Positions 1 through 8,820 of a stretch of 64,000 nucleotides of DNA are shown here, in pieces. The stretch is taken from positions 124,001-188,000 of the forward strand of contig NZ_FMZJ01000008.1 in NCBI RefSeq assembly GCF_900101455.1, given 5' to 3'. Both the position numbers and the translations under genes were made by a program. How positions within the stretch are numbered: position 1 is the stretch's first letter; each line of letters begins with the position of its first letter. The notes below the pieces were generated by a model, which searched no databases, had not been told where the DNA came from, and saw nothing but the letters and a program-made list of their open reading frames with translations. This stretch comes from Sphingomonas sp. YR710 (GTDB lineage: Bacteria; Pseudomonadota; Alphaproteobacteria; Sphingomonadales; Sphingomonadaceae).

Positions 1-127
1 ACGAAGGCACCACATGCCTTGCCGGTGATCCACGTCGGCCGGTGAGGCTCGGCTGCGAGCAAACTTGCTCCTGCCGCCAGTCTCGTGTCACGGTGGCCGC
101 CAAAGACACCAATGGGAGAGCCTTGGC

Positions 128-1081
128 ATGGACACATTGCGTTTCGACGGGCGGGTGGCGATCGTCACCGGCAGCGGGGGCAATCCCGGTCTTGGCCGCT
201 CGCACGCGATGCTGCTGGCCGAGCGCGGCGCGCGTGTGATCGTCAATGATCTCGGGCGCGAGCCGCTCGGCAGCGAGCGGGTGCCCGCCAGTGCCGAGGC
301 CGTTGCCGCCGAGATCGTTTCCGCCGGGGGCGAGGCCGTGGCCGATGGCAACAGCGTGGCGGATGAAGCCGGCGCGAAGGCGATCGTCGAAGCCGCGCTC
401 GATCGCTGGGGCCGCGTCGACATTCTGGTCAACAATGCCGGCGTCGGTTTTCTCGCCGCGTTCGATGAGATCAGCTCGGCCGATATCCGGACGATGATCG
501 AGGTCCATCTGATGGGCGCGATCTGGATGTCGCGCGCAGTTTGGGGGCCGATGCGAAAGGCCGGCTATGGTCGCATCGTCAATACGACGTCGGGCGGGAT
601 GATGGGGATGCCGGGCATGACCGGCTATGGCGCGGCCAAGTTCGGCGTGTTCGGTCTGACACGCGGCCTCGCGGTGGAAGGCGCAGCACATAATATCAGG
701 GTCAACGCGCTGAGCCCTGGGGCCGCCACGCGTAACGGCACGCGCCATTTTACCATCCCTGATCCGGCGGCGCGGCAGGCCTTTGAGACGATGTTCCGCC
801 CCGGCCTCGTCTCGCCTGCCGTCGCCTATCTCGCCCATTCCTCATGCGAGGTCAGCGGCATGCTGTTTCATGCGGGCGGCGGCAAGGTTTCTTCCCGTCA
901 GATCTGCATGACGGACGGTATCGAAAAGCCCGATCTTACCATCGAGGACGTGCGCGACGGCATCGATACCATCCTCGACGAGACTATGCTGACGCCAGCG
1001 ACAAACCCCTATGATCCCAGCGTTACCGGCACCAGTTCGGCGACCGCGTTGCTGGTGCCCAAGGCCTATGAGCCCGGCTGA
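128..1081 (+). CDS. SDR family NAD(P)-dependent oxidoreductase, 3-hydroxyacyl-CoA dehydrogenase-like
   Basis: A 317-residue short-chain dehydrogenase/reductase. The Rossmann motif TGSGGNPGLG lies at about residues 14-23 and NNAG at 102-105. The catalytic set is Ser155, Tyr167 and Lys171 (YGAAK), so the classical active site is intact. The N-terminal half resembles the (3R)-hydroxyacyl-CoA dehydrogenase part of multifunctional beta-oxidation enzymes, which also carry a C-terminal extension after the core, as here. The substrate is inferred to be an acyl-CoA or similar alcohol/ketone. The ATG at 128 was chosen over an upstream in-frame ATG (65) because GGGAGAG sits about 8 nt before it and the Rossmann fold starts at once. 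It stands alone. Confidence 0.85.
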   Translation: MDTLRFDGRVAIVTGSGGNPGLGRSHAMLLAERGARVIVNDLGREPLGSERVPASAEAVAAEIVSAGGEAVADGNSVADEAGAKAIVEAALDRWGRVDILVNNAGVGFLAAFDEISSADIRTMIEVHLMGAIWMSRAVWGPMRKAGYGRIVNTTSGGMMGMPGMTGYGAAKFGVFGLTRGLAVEGAAHNIRVNALSPGAATRNGTRHFTIPDPAARQAFETMFRPGLVSPAVAYLAHSSCEVSGMLFHAGGGKVSSRQICMTDGIEKPDLTIEDVRDGIDTILDETMLTPATNPYDPSVTGTSSATALLVPKAYEPG

Positions 1082-1494
1082 GCGTTCATTGCGTCGATAG
1101 GCCTGAACCATGCGAGCGAATAGCGCATAAGGTGGCCGGCGGAAGCGCCGAGCGGGAGCTCGTTCGACGGCCACGGCGATCCGGGACGCCGGGTGCTGCG
1201 TATTTTGGCGATGACCTGACGCACGTCAGGCATTGATCTTGCTGGCGTCTCGATCGGGCCGGATCGAGTGGGCGGCTTCATTCGCCTGAGCGAGCCGTCA
1301 GACAAACTCCCCATCGTTGCGGAGCTGGAGCCGAACGAATTCGGGGCGGTCCAGTTACGGTTTTTCCCGGACAAGTGCGGGCCGCGCGACTGGCGTAGCG
1401 TGGCCTTTCTGAGCCTTACGGCGAGGAACTGCGTTCAAAGTTCGGGGTCTGACCATGCGAACTGCGCACGAATCTGGAGGTAGATTGAAGCGCA
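1082..1494. other. Intergenic region before the wsp operon, no gene seen
   Basis: About 410 bp between the dehydrogenase and wspA. Short open frames here have no recognisable protein features and no convincing ribosome binding site. A purine-rich GGAGG occurs at 1476-1480 but is 14 nt from the wspA ATG, longer than ideal. The wsp promoter should lie here, but no clear -35/-10 pair was found. Confidence 0.5.
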
Positions 1495-3126
1495 ATGTTC
1501 GATGGCCTGACGATCCGGTTGCGGATAATCCTCACCATATTGGCCGTGCTGACCCTGATGGTCGTCATGAGCGGCTTCGCTTATGTCCAGCTCGCCCATA
1601 TCGACAGGCAGGCCGGCGAGATGCAGCGGGAGACCCAACCAGGGCTCGATCTCAGCACGCAGACGATGGACGCCTGGGGCGATCAGGCGGCGCTCGATCA
1701 GGCGCATGTGACGCTCGATAACGCTGACGCGATCCGCAATATCGAGGCGCAGATCGAAGCCGGACGTCGCCGCGCCGATAGCCTGATGAAGCGCTATGAG
1801 GAGGGCATCCGGCAGGCGCAGGACAGGATTAACTTCGGTGCCGCCACAGCGGCGTGCGTGCAATACCGGGCGCTGGAGGACGACCTGTTGACCGCAAGCC
1901 GCGCTGGACGACGCGATGACGTCCACAGGATCATGACGGAGCGGTTCGAACCGCTCGCCGCGAAGGTCCAGTCGGCGCTGCAAGTGGTGCAGGATTATAA
2001 CCGGCGTGCCGTCGACAAGGGCACGAGCGAGATATTGTCCGCGATCGGTGTTGCCGAACTGGGCATCGGGCTGAGCCTCCTTGTCGCGCTGGTCCTCGCC
2101 GCGATCAGCGGGTATCTGTTGCTCCGCGCGATCACGCGGCCGTTGTATCGCCTCACGGCGCTGGTCGACAATATCGGGCGCGGCAATTTCAGCGAGCGGG
2201 TCGCGATCGATCGCGCCGACGAGTTCGGCACGCTCGGCACCGGTTTCAACCGGATGATCGACGACCTCACGGGCCTCATCGGAGAGGTCCAGAAATCCAG
2301 TATCCAGGTGAACACGTCGATTACCGAGGTGGCGGCGACATCCAAGCAGCAGCAGACGACCGCGAGCGAGATTGCCGCCACCACGACCGAGATCGGCGCG
2401 ACCTCGCGCGAGATCGCGACCACGTCGCGTGAACTCGTCCGCACGATGGAGGAGGTGTCGGGCGTCGCCGAACAGACGGCGGGGCTGGCGGGCAGCGGTC
2501 AGGCGGGGCTGGCGCGCATGAACGAGATGATGCGCGAGGTGGTCGAGGCGGCCGGCGCGATCAACGCCAAGCTCGGGCTGCTCAACGAGAAGGCGGCCAA
2601 CGTCACGCAGGTCGTGACGACGATCACCAAGGTTGCCGACCAGACCAACCTGCTGTCGCTCAACGCTTCGATCGAGGCGGAGAAGGCGGGCGAATACGGC
2701 CGCGGCTTCGCCGTCGTCGCCACCGAGATCCGCCGCCTGGCTGATCAGACGGCGGTTGCCACTTATGATATCGAGCAGATGGTGAAGGATATCCAGTCGG
2801 CGGTGTCGGCGGGGGTCGTCGGCATGGACAAATTTTCCGAAACCGTCCGCGTCGGCATGCGCGACGTCAGCGAGGTCGGCGGGCAATTGTCGCAGATCGT
2901 CACCCAGGTGCAGGGGCTGGTGCCGCATTTCGAGATCGTCAACGAAGGGATGCAGGCGCAGGCGACCGGCGCAGGCCAGATCAGTGAGGCGCTCGGTCAG
3001 CTGGGCGAGGTCGCGACCCAGACGGTGGACTCGTTGCGCCAGTCGAACCTTGCAGTCGACAGCCTGAAGGACGTGTCGAGCGCGTTACGCGAAAGCGTCT
3101 CGCGGTTCCGGCTACAGGCTTCATGA
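1495..3126 (+). CDS. wspA: Methyl-accepting chemotaxis protein of the Wsp system (WspA)
   Basis: A 543-residue transmembrane receptor. TM1 is at about residues 10-32, followed by a periplasmic four-helix-type sensor region of about 150 residues. TM2 (about 187-212) runs into a HAMP domain and a long coiled-coil signalling domain. The conserved hairpin tip containing DQTNLLSLNASIEAEKAGE and GFAVVATEIRRLADQT lies at about 383-430. In Pseudomonas, WspA is a laterally clustered receptor that responds to surface contact or envelope stress. The assignment here rests on the complete wsp gene order downstream. Its stop overlaps the wspB start (ATGA). No strong ribosome binding site is seen at the expected distance. 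Confidence 0.9.
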   Translation: MFDGLTIRLRIILTILAVLTLMVVMSGFAYVQLAHIDRQAGEMQRETQPGLDLSTQTMDAWGDQAALDQAHVTLDNADAIRNIEAQIEAGRRRADSLMKRYEEGIRQAQDRINFGAATAACVQYRALEDDLLTASRAGRRDDVHRIMTERFEPLAAKVQSALQVVQDYNRRAVDKGTSEILSAIGVAELGIGLSLLVALVLAAISGYLLLRAITRPLYRLTALVDNIGRGNFSERVAIDRADEFGTLGTGFNRMIDDLTGLIGEVQKSSIQVNTSITEVAATSKQQQTTASEIAATTTEIGATSREIATTSRELVRTMEEVSGVAEQTAGLAGSGQAGLARMNEMMREVVEAAGAINAKLGLLNEKAANVTQVVTTITKVADQTNLLSLNASIEAEKAGEYGRGFAVVATEIRRLADQTAVATYDIEQMVKDIQSAVSAGVVGMDKFSETVRVGMRDVSEVGGQLSQIVTQVQGLVPHFEIVNEGMQAQATGAGQISEALGQLGEVATQTVDSLRQSNLAVDSLKDVSSALRESVSRFRLQAS

Positions 3127-3623
3127 TCAACAATATGCAGGCGATCCGCGCTCGCGGCGACTTATTGTTTCTGCTGTTCCGGCTCGGCGCCGATCGCTAT
3201 GCGATTGCGGCCGATCATGTGATCGAGGTGTTGCCGATGATCGACATCAAGGCATTGCCAGGATCGCCACCGGCGATCGCGGGCCTGATCGACTATCGCG
3301 GCACTTCGGTTCCGGTGGTGGATGTCAATGCGCTGGCGCTCGGCTGGCCGGCACGATTGCGGCTGAGCACGCGGATCCTGTTGTGCCGCTACGACGATGC
3401 GAGCGGAAGCCATCGGCTCGGCCTGATCGCCGAACAGGCTACGGGCATGATGCGCCGGCCTGCCGACGCTTTTGTGCCGGCCGACGTTTATGACAAGCAC
3501 ACCCCGTGGCTGGGGCCGGTGGCGCCCGATCCCGGGGGCATGATCCAGTGGATCGATCCCGGCAAACTGCTGTCCCCCGCGATACGCAACATGCTGTTCC
3601 GAACGGTCGGAGCCGGCGCATGA
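3123..3623 (+). CDS. wspB: CheW-like coupling protein (WspB)
   Basis: A 166-residue single CheW domain, with the typical opening LLFLLFRLGADRYAIAAD and the glycine-rich GLIDYRGTSVPVVDV segment of the second beta-barrel. CheW proteins link receptor signalling tips to the CheA kinase. This is the first of two CheW proteins in the operon, as in Pseudomonas wsp. The gene overlaps wspA by 4 nt and wspC by 4 nt, so translational coupling is likely. The function as WspB follows from position as well as domain. Confidence 0.88.
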   Translation: MINNMQAIRARGDLLFLLFRLGADRYAIAADHVIEVLPMIDIKALPGSPPAIAGLIDYRGTSVPVVDVNALALGWPARLRLSTRILLCRYDDASGSHRLGLIAEQATGMMRRPADAFVPADVYDKHTPWLGPVAPDPGGMIQWIDPGKLLSPAIRNMLFRTVGAGA

Positions 3624-4840
3624 TCGAGCAGGTGGAAGCACTGCTCAAAAGACGGATCGGACTCGATGCGGAGTCGATCGGCCGCTCGGCAATCGAGCAT
3701 GCGGTGCGGGTGCGACGCGTGGCTTGCGGCAAGGCGAGCCTGGCGGATTATATCCGCCATCTTGAGGATTCGGCCAGCGAGCAGCAGGCGCTGGTCGATA
3801 CGGTCGTCGTCCCCGAAACCTGGTTCTTCCGTGCACGAGAGGCGATCGACGCGATGGCGGGCATTGTGGTCGATCGCCGTTTTCGCACCGGCCGGCCGCA
3901 ACGGTTGCTGAGCCTGCCTTGTTCGACCGGCGAGGAGCCGTATTCGATAGCTATGGCGCTGCTCGACGCCGGGCTGGCGCCGGAGATGTTCCATATCGAC
4001 GGCATCGATATCAGCGCGCGTTCGCTCAACGCCGCTGCGGCCGCGCACTATGGCCGCAATGCGTTTCGCAGCGACGATCTGAGCTTTCGCGATCGCTGGT
4101 TCGAAGCAACACCGGCAGGCCACCAGCTGATCGATCGGGTGCGCGCGCAGGTGCGCTTTGCGATCGGCAATCTGATCGATCCGTTGAAGACGTTGGCGGC
4201 CGGCAGCTACGACATCATCTTCTGCCGCAACGTGCTGATCTATTTCGATCCCGCGACGCAGGATCATGCCGTCGACATGTTGACGCGGCTGCTTGTCCCG
4301 GACGGATTGCTCTTCGTCGGCGCGTCGGAAGCCAGCCTGCCGTTGCGGCGCGGTTACGCGTCGATGCGGATTCCGATGGCAGCCGCCTTCCGAAAGGGCG
4401 GAGATGTACCCGATGCCGCGCTGAAACCCCGCTCGGTCAAGGCAAAGCCGCGCGTGGGATTGCCGCCCCGCCCGGTTCCGGCGCGGCCGGCGATGGCACC
4501 GGCCCCGATCGCCCGCCCCGCTAGAGTCGATCCCGCGCCATTGCTCGACGAGGTGCAGCGCCTTGCCGATCTCGGACGGCTCGACGAGGCGCTACCGCTC
4601 GCGCGGGATTGCCTGCACAAGCAAGGCCCCTCGACCCGCTTATTCTATCTGCTCGGCTTGCTGTCTGATGCCGCCGGCGACCTGCAGCATGCAACGACCT
4701 ATTATCGAAAGGCGCTCTATCTCGATCCGTCGCATCCCGAGGCGCTCGCGCATCTCGCCTTGCTGCGCGAGAAGATGGGCGACAAGGCTGGCGCCGGTGC
4801 GCTGCGCGGACGGCTGAATCGCAGGCTGGTGGCGGGCTGA
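3620..4840 (+). CDS. wspC: CheR methyltransferase with C-terminal TPR repeats (WspC)
   Basis: 406 residues. The N-terminal two-thirds is a CheR-type SAM-dependent glutamate methyltransferase, with LSLPCSTGEEPYSIA as the SAM-binding loop and FCRNVLIYFD near the end of the fold. A proline/alanine-rich linker (about 280-315) is followed by TPR-like helices (about 330-400), including YYRKALYLDPSHPEALAHLA. The CheR-TPR fusion is characteristic of WspC, which constitutively methylates WspA. The ATG at 3620 overlaps the wspB stop. A longer in-frame start at 3506 would lie inside wspB and is not supported. Confidence 0.9.
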   Translation: MIEQVEALLKRRIGLDAESIGRSAIEHAVRVRRVACGKASLADYIRHLEDSASEQQALVDTVVVPETWFFRAREAIDAMAGIVVDRRFRTGRPQRLLSLPCSTGEEPYSIAMALLDAGLAPEMFHIDGIDISARSLNAAAAAHYGRNAFRSDDLSFRDRWFEATPAGHQLIDRVRAQVRFAIGNLIDPLKTLAAGSYDIIFCRNVLIYFDPATQDHAVDMLTRLLVPDGLLFVGASEASLPLRRGYASMRIPMAAAFRKGGDVPDAALKPRSVKAKPRVGLPPRPVPARPAMAPAPIARPARVDPAPLLDEVQRLADLGRLDEALPLARDCLHKQGPSTRLFYLLGLLSDAAGDLQHATTYYRKALYLDPSHPEALAHLALLREKMGDKAGAGALRGRLNRRLVAG

Positions 4841-4841
4841 T

Positions 4842-5546
4842 ATGGCAACCGCGCACGATACCCTGTCGGAAGCGCCGGACGACGCGATCTACGATTGCTG
4901 GAACCGGATCGGCGTTCGTGGCGACAAGTCTTGCCCCGAACTGGTCAGCCATGTTCATTGCCGCAACTGCCCGGTCCACGCAGCGGCGGCGCTTGGTCTC
5001 CTCGATCGGGCGCCGCCGGACGGCTATCTTGCGGAATGGAGCCGTCATGTCGCGCAGAGCGAGATCGCTGATGGTGAACGGCGGGACAGCGGATCGGCAT
5101 TGATCTTTCGTGTCGGCGCCGAATGGCTGGCATTGCCGACGACGGCGATCCAGGAGGTCGCCGAACTCCGCCCGATCCATTCTTTGCCCCGGCGGACGAA
5201 CGGCACGGTGCTGGGCATCGCCAATATTCGTGGCGAAATCCTGGCGTGCGTGGCGCTCGCCGGGCTGCTCGGTCTTGACGCCGTGGCCGAAGGTGAGGGG
5301 CAGGACGTCCGAACCGCACATAGAAGGCTGGTCGTCGCGGGGTGGCAGGGAAAGCGTATCGTGCTGCCGGTCGATGAGGTTCATGGCGTATTGCGCTTCG
5401 ACGTCGAGGCACTGGCGGCGGTGCCAGCCATTCTCGCGGGCAGCGGCAAGCCGTTTACGCGCGGAATGCTCGCGTGGCAGCAAAGGACGGTAGGCTATCT
5501 CGACGAGCGGCTGCTGTTCGACGCGATCGATAGAAGCCTCGCATGA
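4842..5546 (+). CDS. wspD: CheW-like protein with N-terminal cysteine motif (WspD)
   Basis: 234 residues: a CheW domain from about residue 80 onward, preceded by a distinctive N-terminal block CWNRIGVRGDKSCPELVSHV followed by HCRNCPV. These four cysteines (CX12CX8CX2C) are also present in Pseudomonas WspD, as far as I recall, and distinguish it from WspB. A metal-binding or redox role for the cysteines is possible but not established. The gene starts 1 nt after the wspC stop and overlaps wspE by 4 nt. It probably couples WspA to WspE. Confidence 0.88.
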   Translation: MATAHDTLSEAPDDAIYDCWNRIGVRGDKSCPELVSHVHCRNCPVHAAAALGLLDRAPPDGYLAEWSRHVAQSEIADGERRDSGSALIFRVGAEWLALPTTAIQEVAELRPIHSLPRRTNGTVLGIANIRGEILACVALAGLLGLDAVAEGEGQDVRTAHRRLVVAGWQGKRIVLPVDEVHGVLRFDVEALAAVPAILAGSGKPFTRGMLAWQQRTVGYLDERLLFDAIDRSLA

Positions 5547-7789
5547 GCGGGCAGGATTTCAGCAGCTTTTCGATGCTCGATTTGTTTCGGGCCGAGGCCG
5601 AGGCCCAGGCGCAGGTGATGACCGAAGGGCTGCTGGCGATCGAACGCGACCCTACCGCCGCCGATCATCTGGAAGCCTGCATGCGCGCGGCGCATTCGAT
5701 CAAGGGCGCGGCGCGGATCGTTGATCTCGAAGTCGGCGTCGAAATCGCGCATGTCATGGAAGAGATCATGGTCTCGGCGCAGGCCGGGCGCATTGTCCTG
5801 CACCGGCCGGAGATCGATCTGCTGCTCCGTGGCATGGATCTGCTGCTGACGATCGGCCGCGCCGAAAGCGAGGCGAAGCTGCCGATGACTGATGTCCGTC
5901 GCTTCCTGCTCGATGCGCAGCTGATCGTGGCGGGGGAGGTGGTCCGTGAGGCGCCGGCGCCTGTATCCATGCCCGAGTCGGCACCGCCCGAAGCCGATGG
6001 GGATGATGGCCTCGCCGCTGCTCATAATGATCGGCGCGCGACGGATTCGATGTTGCGGCTCAGTGCCGCCAATCTCAACCGGCTGCTCGGCCTCGCGAGC
6101 GAATCGTTGATCGAATCGCGCCGCTTGCGCCCATTCGCGGACAAGCTGCTGCGGCTGAAGAGGATGAGCGGTACGTCGGTGACGGCGGTCGGGCTATATC
6201 GCGAGGCGCTGCCGCCGGGATCGCTCGACGATCTGACGCGGGCGCTGCTCGACGAAGCCGAACAGAGAGCACGTGCCAACGAACAGTTCGTGCTCGATTG
6301 CCTGTCCGAAATCGAAGCGATCGACCAGCGCGCGACCGGGCTTTCGCAACGGCTATATGATGAGGCGCTCGCATGCCGGATGCGGCCATTCGACGATGGC
6401 ATGGGGCGCTTCCCGCGCATGGTCCGCGATCTGGCGCGCGATCTCGGCAAGCAGGTTCGGCTGGAAATATCGGGCCGGTCGACCAGCATCGATCGCGACA
6501 TATCGGATCTGCTCGACGCCCCGCTCGGCCATCTGCTGCGCAATGCAATCGATCATGGCGTGGAGACGTCGGACGAGCGGTTGCGCGCGGGTAAATCCGC
6601 CGAAGCCGTCATTCGCATCGAGGCGCATCACAGCGCCGGGCTGCTCCACGTCAGCGTGTCTGACGATGGCCGTGGTATCGATCTGCGCGTGCTGCGAGGG
6701 GCGCTCGTTCGGCGCGGTCTGACTGATGAGGCGACGGCGGGACGGTTGAGCGAGGCCGAACTGATGGAATTCCTGTTCCTGCCCGGCTTCTCGATGAAGG
6801 GTAGCGTCACCGACGTGTCGGGCCGCGGCGTTGGCCTGGATGCCGTGCAGGCTATGGCGCGCCAGGTGCGTGGCGTCGTGCGCGCATCGATCCGCGACGG
6901 TGGCGGCATGATGTTCCAGTTCCAGCTCCCGCTGACCTTGTCGGTGGTGCGAGTGCTGCTGGTCGCAATCGACGGCGAACCCTATGCCTTCCCGCTGGCA
7001 TCGGTGGTGCGGGCGCTCACTGTCATGCGAAGCGACATCGAGACGATTGAGGGCCGTCAGCATTTCGCCTTCGATGGCGCGCGCGTGGGGCTGGTGACGG
7101 CGCATCAATTGTTCGATCGCGGCGAGCCCGATCTGGTGGGCGAGGAGATTCCCGTCGTCATCGTGCGGAACCAGCATGACAGCTACGGGGTGGTCATCGA
7201 TCGCTTCATCGGGGAACGCGAAATCGTCGTGCAGCCGCTGGATGCCAGGCTGGGTAAGGTGCCGGATATCGAGGCGGCGGCGCTGGCGGAGGATGGCACG
7301 CCGATCCTGGTTATCGATGTCGCCGATCTGATCCGATCGATCGAGAAGCTGACGTCGGGGGGGCGCTTGCGCACGGTTCGCCGCGAGGCGCGCGATATCG
7401 TGCAGCAGCACCGCAAGCGCGTGCTGGTCGTCGATGATTCGCTGACGGTGCGCGAAGTGGAACGCAAGCTGCTTGCCCAGCATGGTTATGAGGTGGAGGT
7501 GTCGGTTGACGGCATGGATGGATGGAATGCGGTGCGGGCCGGTCAGTTCGATTTGGTCGTCACCGATGTCGATATGCCGCGCATGGATGGCATCGAACTG
7601 GTGACTTTGATCCGGCAGGATCATCGCCTCTCGGCGCTGCCGGTGATGATCGTATCCTACAAGGATCGCGAGGAGGATCGCCGGCGCGGGCTCGAAGCCG
7701 GGGCGGACCATTATCTCGCCAAGAGCAGCTTCCATGATGCGGCGATGCTGCAAGCCGTGATCGATCTGATCGGAGAACCCGACGCATGA
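5543..7789 (+). CDS. wspE: Hybrid CheA histidine kinase with C-terminal receiver domain (WspE)
   Basis: 748 residues. In order: an Hpt domain with phospho-accepting His51 (AAHSIKGAAR); a dimerisation region; a HATPase_c domain with N box LLRNAIDHGVE, G1 DDGRGID and G2 GRGVGLDAV; a CheW-like regulatory domain; and a C-terminal receiver domain (about 625-748) with phospho-acceptor Asp675 (VVTDVDMPRMDG). This CheA-REC architecture is that of WspE, which phosphorylates WspF and the diguanylate cyclase WspR. All catalytic motifs look intact. It overlaps both neighbours by 4 nt. Confidence 0.93.
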   Translation: MSGQDFSSFSMLDLFRAEAEAQAQVMTEGLLAIERDPTAADHLEACMRAAHSIKGAARIVDLEVGVEIAHVMEEIMVSAQAGRIVLHRPEIDLLLRGMDLLLTIGRAESEAKLPMTDVRRFLLDAQLIVAGEVVREAPAPVSMPESAPPEADGDDGLAAAHNDRRATDSMLRLSAANLNRLLGLASESLIESRRLRPFADKLLRLKRMSGTSVTAVGLYREALPPGSLDDLTRALLDEAEQRARANEQFVLDCLSEIEAIDQRATGLSQRLYDEALACRMRPFDDGMGRFPRMVRDLARDLGKQVRLEISGRSTSIDRDISDLLDAPLGHLLRNAIDHGVETSDERLRAGKSAEAVIRIEAHHSAGLLHVSVSDDGRGIDLRVLRGALVRRGLTDEATAGRLSEAELMEFLFLPGFSMKGSVTDVSGRGVGLDAVQAMARQVRGVVRASIRDGGGMMFQFQLPLTLSVVRVLLVAIDGEPYAFPLASVVRALTVMRSDIETIEGRQHFAFDGARVGLVTAHQLFDRGEPDLVGEEIPVVIVRNQHDSYGVVIDRFIGEREIVVQPLDARLGKVPDIEAAALAEDGTPILVIDVADLIRSIEKLTSGGRLRTVRREARDIVQQHRKRVLVVDDSLTVREVERKLLAQHGYEVEVSVDGMDGWNAVRAGQFDLVVTDVDMPRMDGIELVTLIRQDHRLSALPVMIVSYKDREEDRRRGLEAGADHYLAKSSFHDAAMLQAVIDLIGEPDA

Positions 7790-8820
7790 GGATCGGACTG
7801 GTCAACGACATGCCGATCGCGATCGCGGCGCTGCGGCACGCGCTGGCGCTGGCACCGCAGCACCAGGTTGCCTGGGTGGCGGCGAACGGCGTCGAGGCGA
7901 TCGCACATTGCCGCCGCGACCCGCCCGATCTGGTGTTGATGGACCTGCTGATGCCGGTGATGAACGGGGTGGAGGCCACGCGCCGGATCATGGCGGAGGC
8001 GCCGTGCCCGATCCTGCTGGTGACGGGCAGCGTCGGCCGCAATACACCTTATGTGTTCGACGCGCTGGGCTACGGCGCGCTCGATGCGATCGATACGCCG
8101 ATGTTCGATACGGATGAGCCTGGAGAATCGACGCTATCATTGCTGCGCAAGATCGCGGCAATCGAGGTGCTGATCGGCGATGCTCCGGGGGGCGCGCGGT
8201 TGCCCGAGTGGGATCGTCCCACGCCCGGAAAACGGCCGGCGTTGATCGCGATCGGATCATCGGCGGGAGGGCCATCCGCCCTGGCGACCGTACTCAGCGG
8301 CTTGCCCGGCGATATTTCCGCCGCGGTGGTGATCGTCCAGCATATCGACGAGAATTTCGTCGCCGGTCTTGCGACCTGGCTACAGCAACATAGTGCGTTG
8401 GCCGTACGGATCGCGCGGGATGGTGATGCGCTCACGCCGGGAACGGTATTTCTGGCGGCTCCCGGCAACCACCTGGTTGTGCGCGACGGCATCCACCTCG
8501 GTTATTCGGCCGAGCCCGTCAGCCATCCCTATCGACCTTCGGTCGATGTCTTTTTCAACAGCGTCGAAGCCATGTGGCCGGGTGATGCGTTCGGTGTGCT
8601 GTTATCCGGCATGGGCCGCGATGGTGCCGAAGGTCTGAAGCGGATGCGCGACCATGGCTTTCCAACGATTGCGCAGGACCAGGCGACGAGCGTCGTTTAC
8701 GGCATGCCTGCGGCCGCAGCGAAGATCGGCGCCGCGGTCGAAGTTCTGCCGTTACCCGATATCGCACCCCGGCTTGTCCGGATGGTGGGCGTTTTGGCGA
8801 AAAAGGGCGCTTCCTCATGA
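7786..8820 (+). CDS. wspF: CheB-type protein-glutamate methylesterase (WspF)
   Basis: 344 residues: an N-terminal receiver domain opening MRIGLVNDMP, close to the start of Pseudomonas WspF, with phospho-acceptor Asp53 in LMDLLMP. It is followed by a methylesterase domain with Ser159 (IGSSAGGPS), His186 (VQHIDE) and Asp279 (SGMGRDGAEG), the CheB catalytic triad. In the Wsp pathway, WspF removes methyl groups from WspA and resets the system; loss-of-function mutants lock WspR on. Here every key residue is present. It overlaps wspR by 4 nt. Confidence 0.92.
   Translation: MRIGLVNDMPIAIAALRHALALAPQHQVAWVAANGVEAIAHCRRDPPDLVLMDLLMPVMNGVEATRRIMAEAPCPILLVTGSVGRNTPYVFDALGYGALDAIDTPMFDTDEPGESTLSLLRKIAAIEVLIGDAPGGARLPEWDRPTPGKRPALIAIGSSAGGPSALATVLSGLPGDISAAVVIVQHIDENFVAGLATWLQQHSALAVRIARDGDALTPGTVFLAAPGNHLVVRDGIHLGYSAEPVSHPYRPSVDVFFNSVEAMWPGDAFGVLLSGMGRDGAEGLKRMRDHGFPTIAQDQATSVVYGMPAAAAKIGAAVEVLPLPDIAPRLVRMVGVLAKKGASS

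Noticed and set aside
1268-1483. Short plus-strand frame before wspA
   Set aside because: No ribosome binding site and no recognisable sequence; could be a remnant but nothing supports it.
1435-2928. Minus-strand open frame opposite wspA (about 497 codons)
   Set aside because: His/Arg/Asp-rich antisense sequence; wspA on the plus strand has receptor domains.
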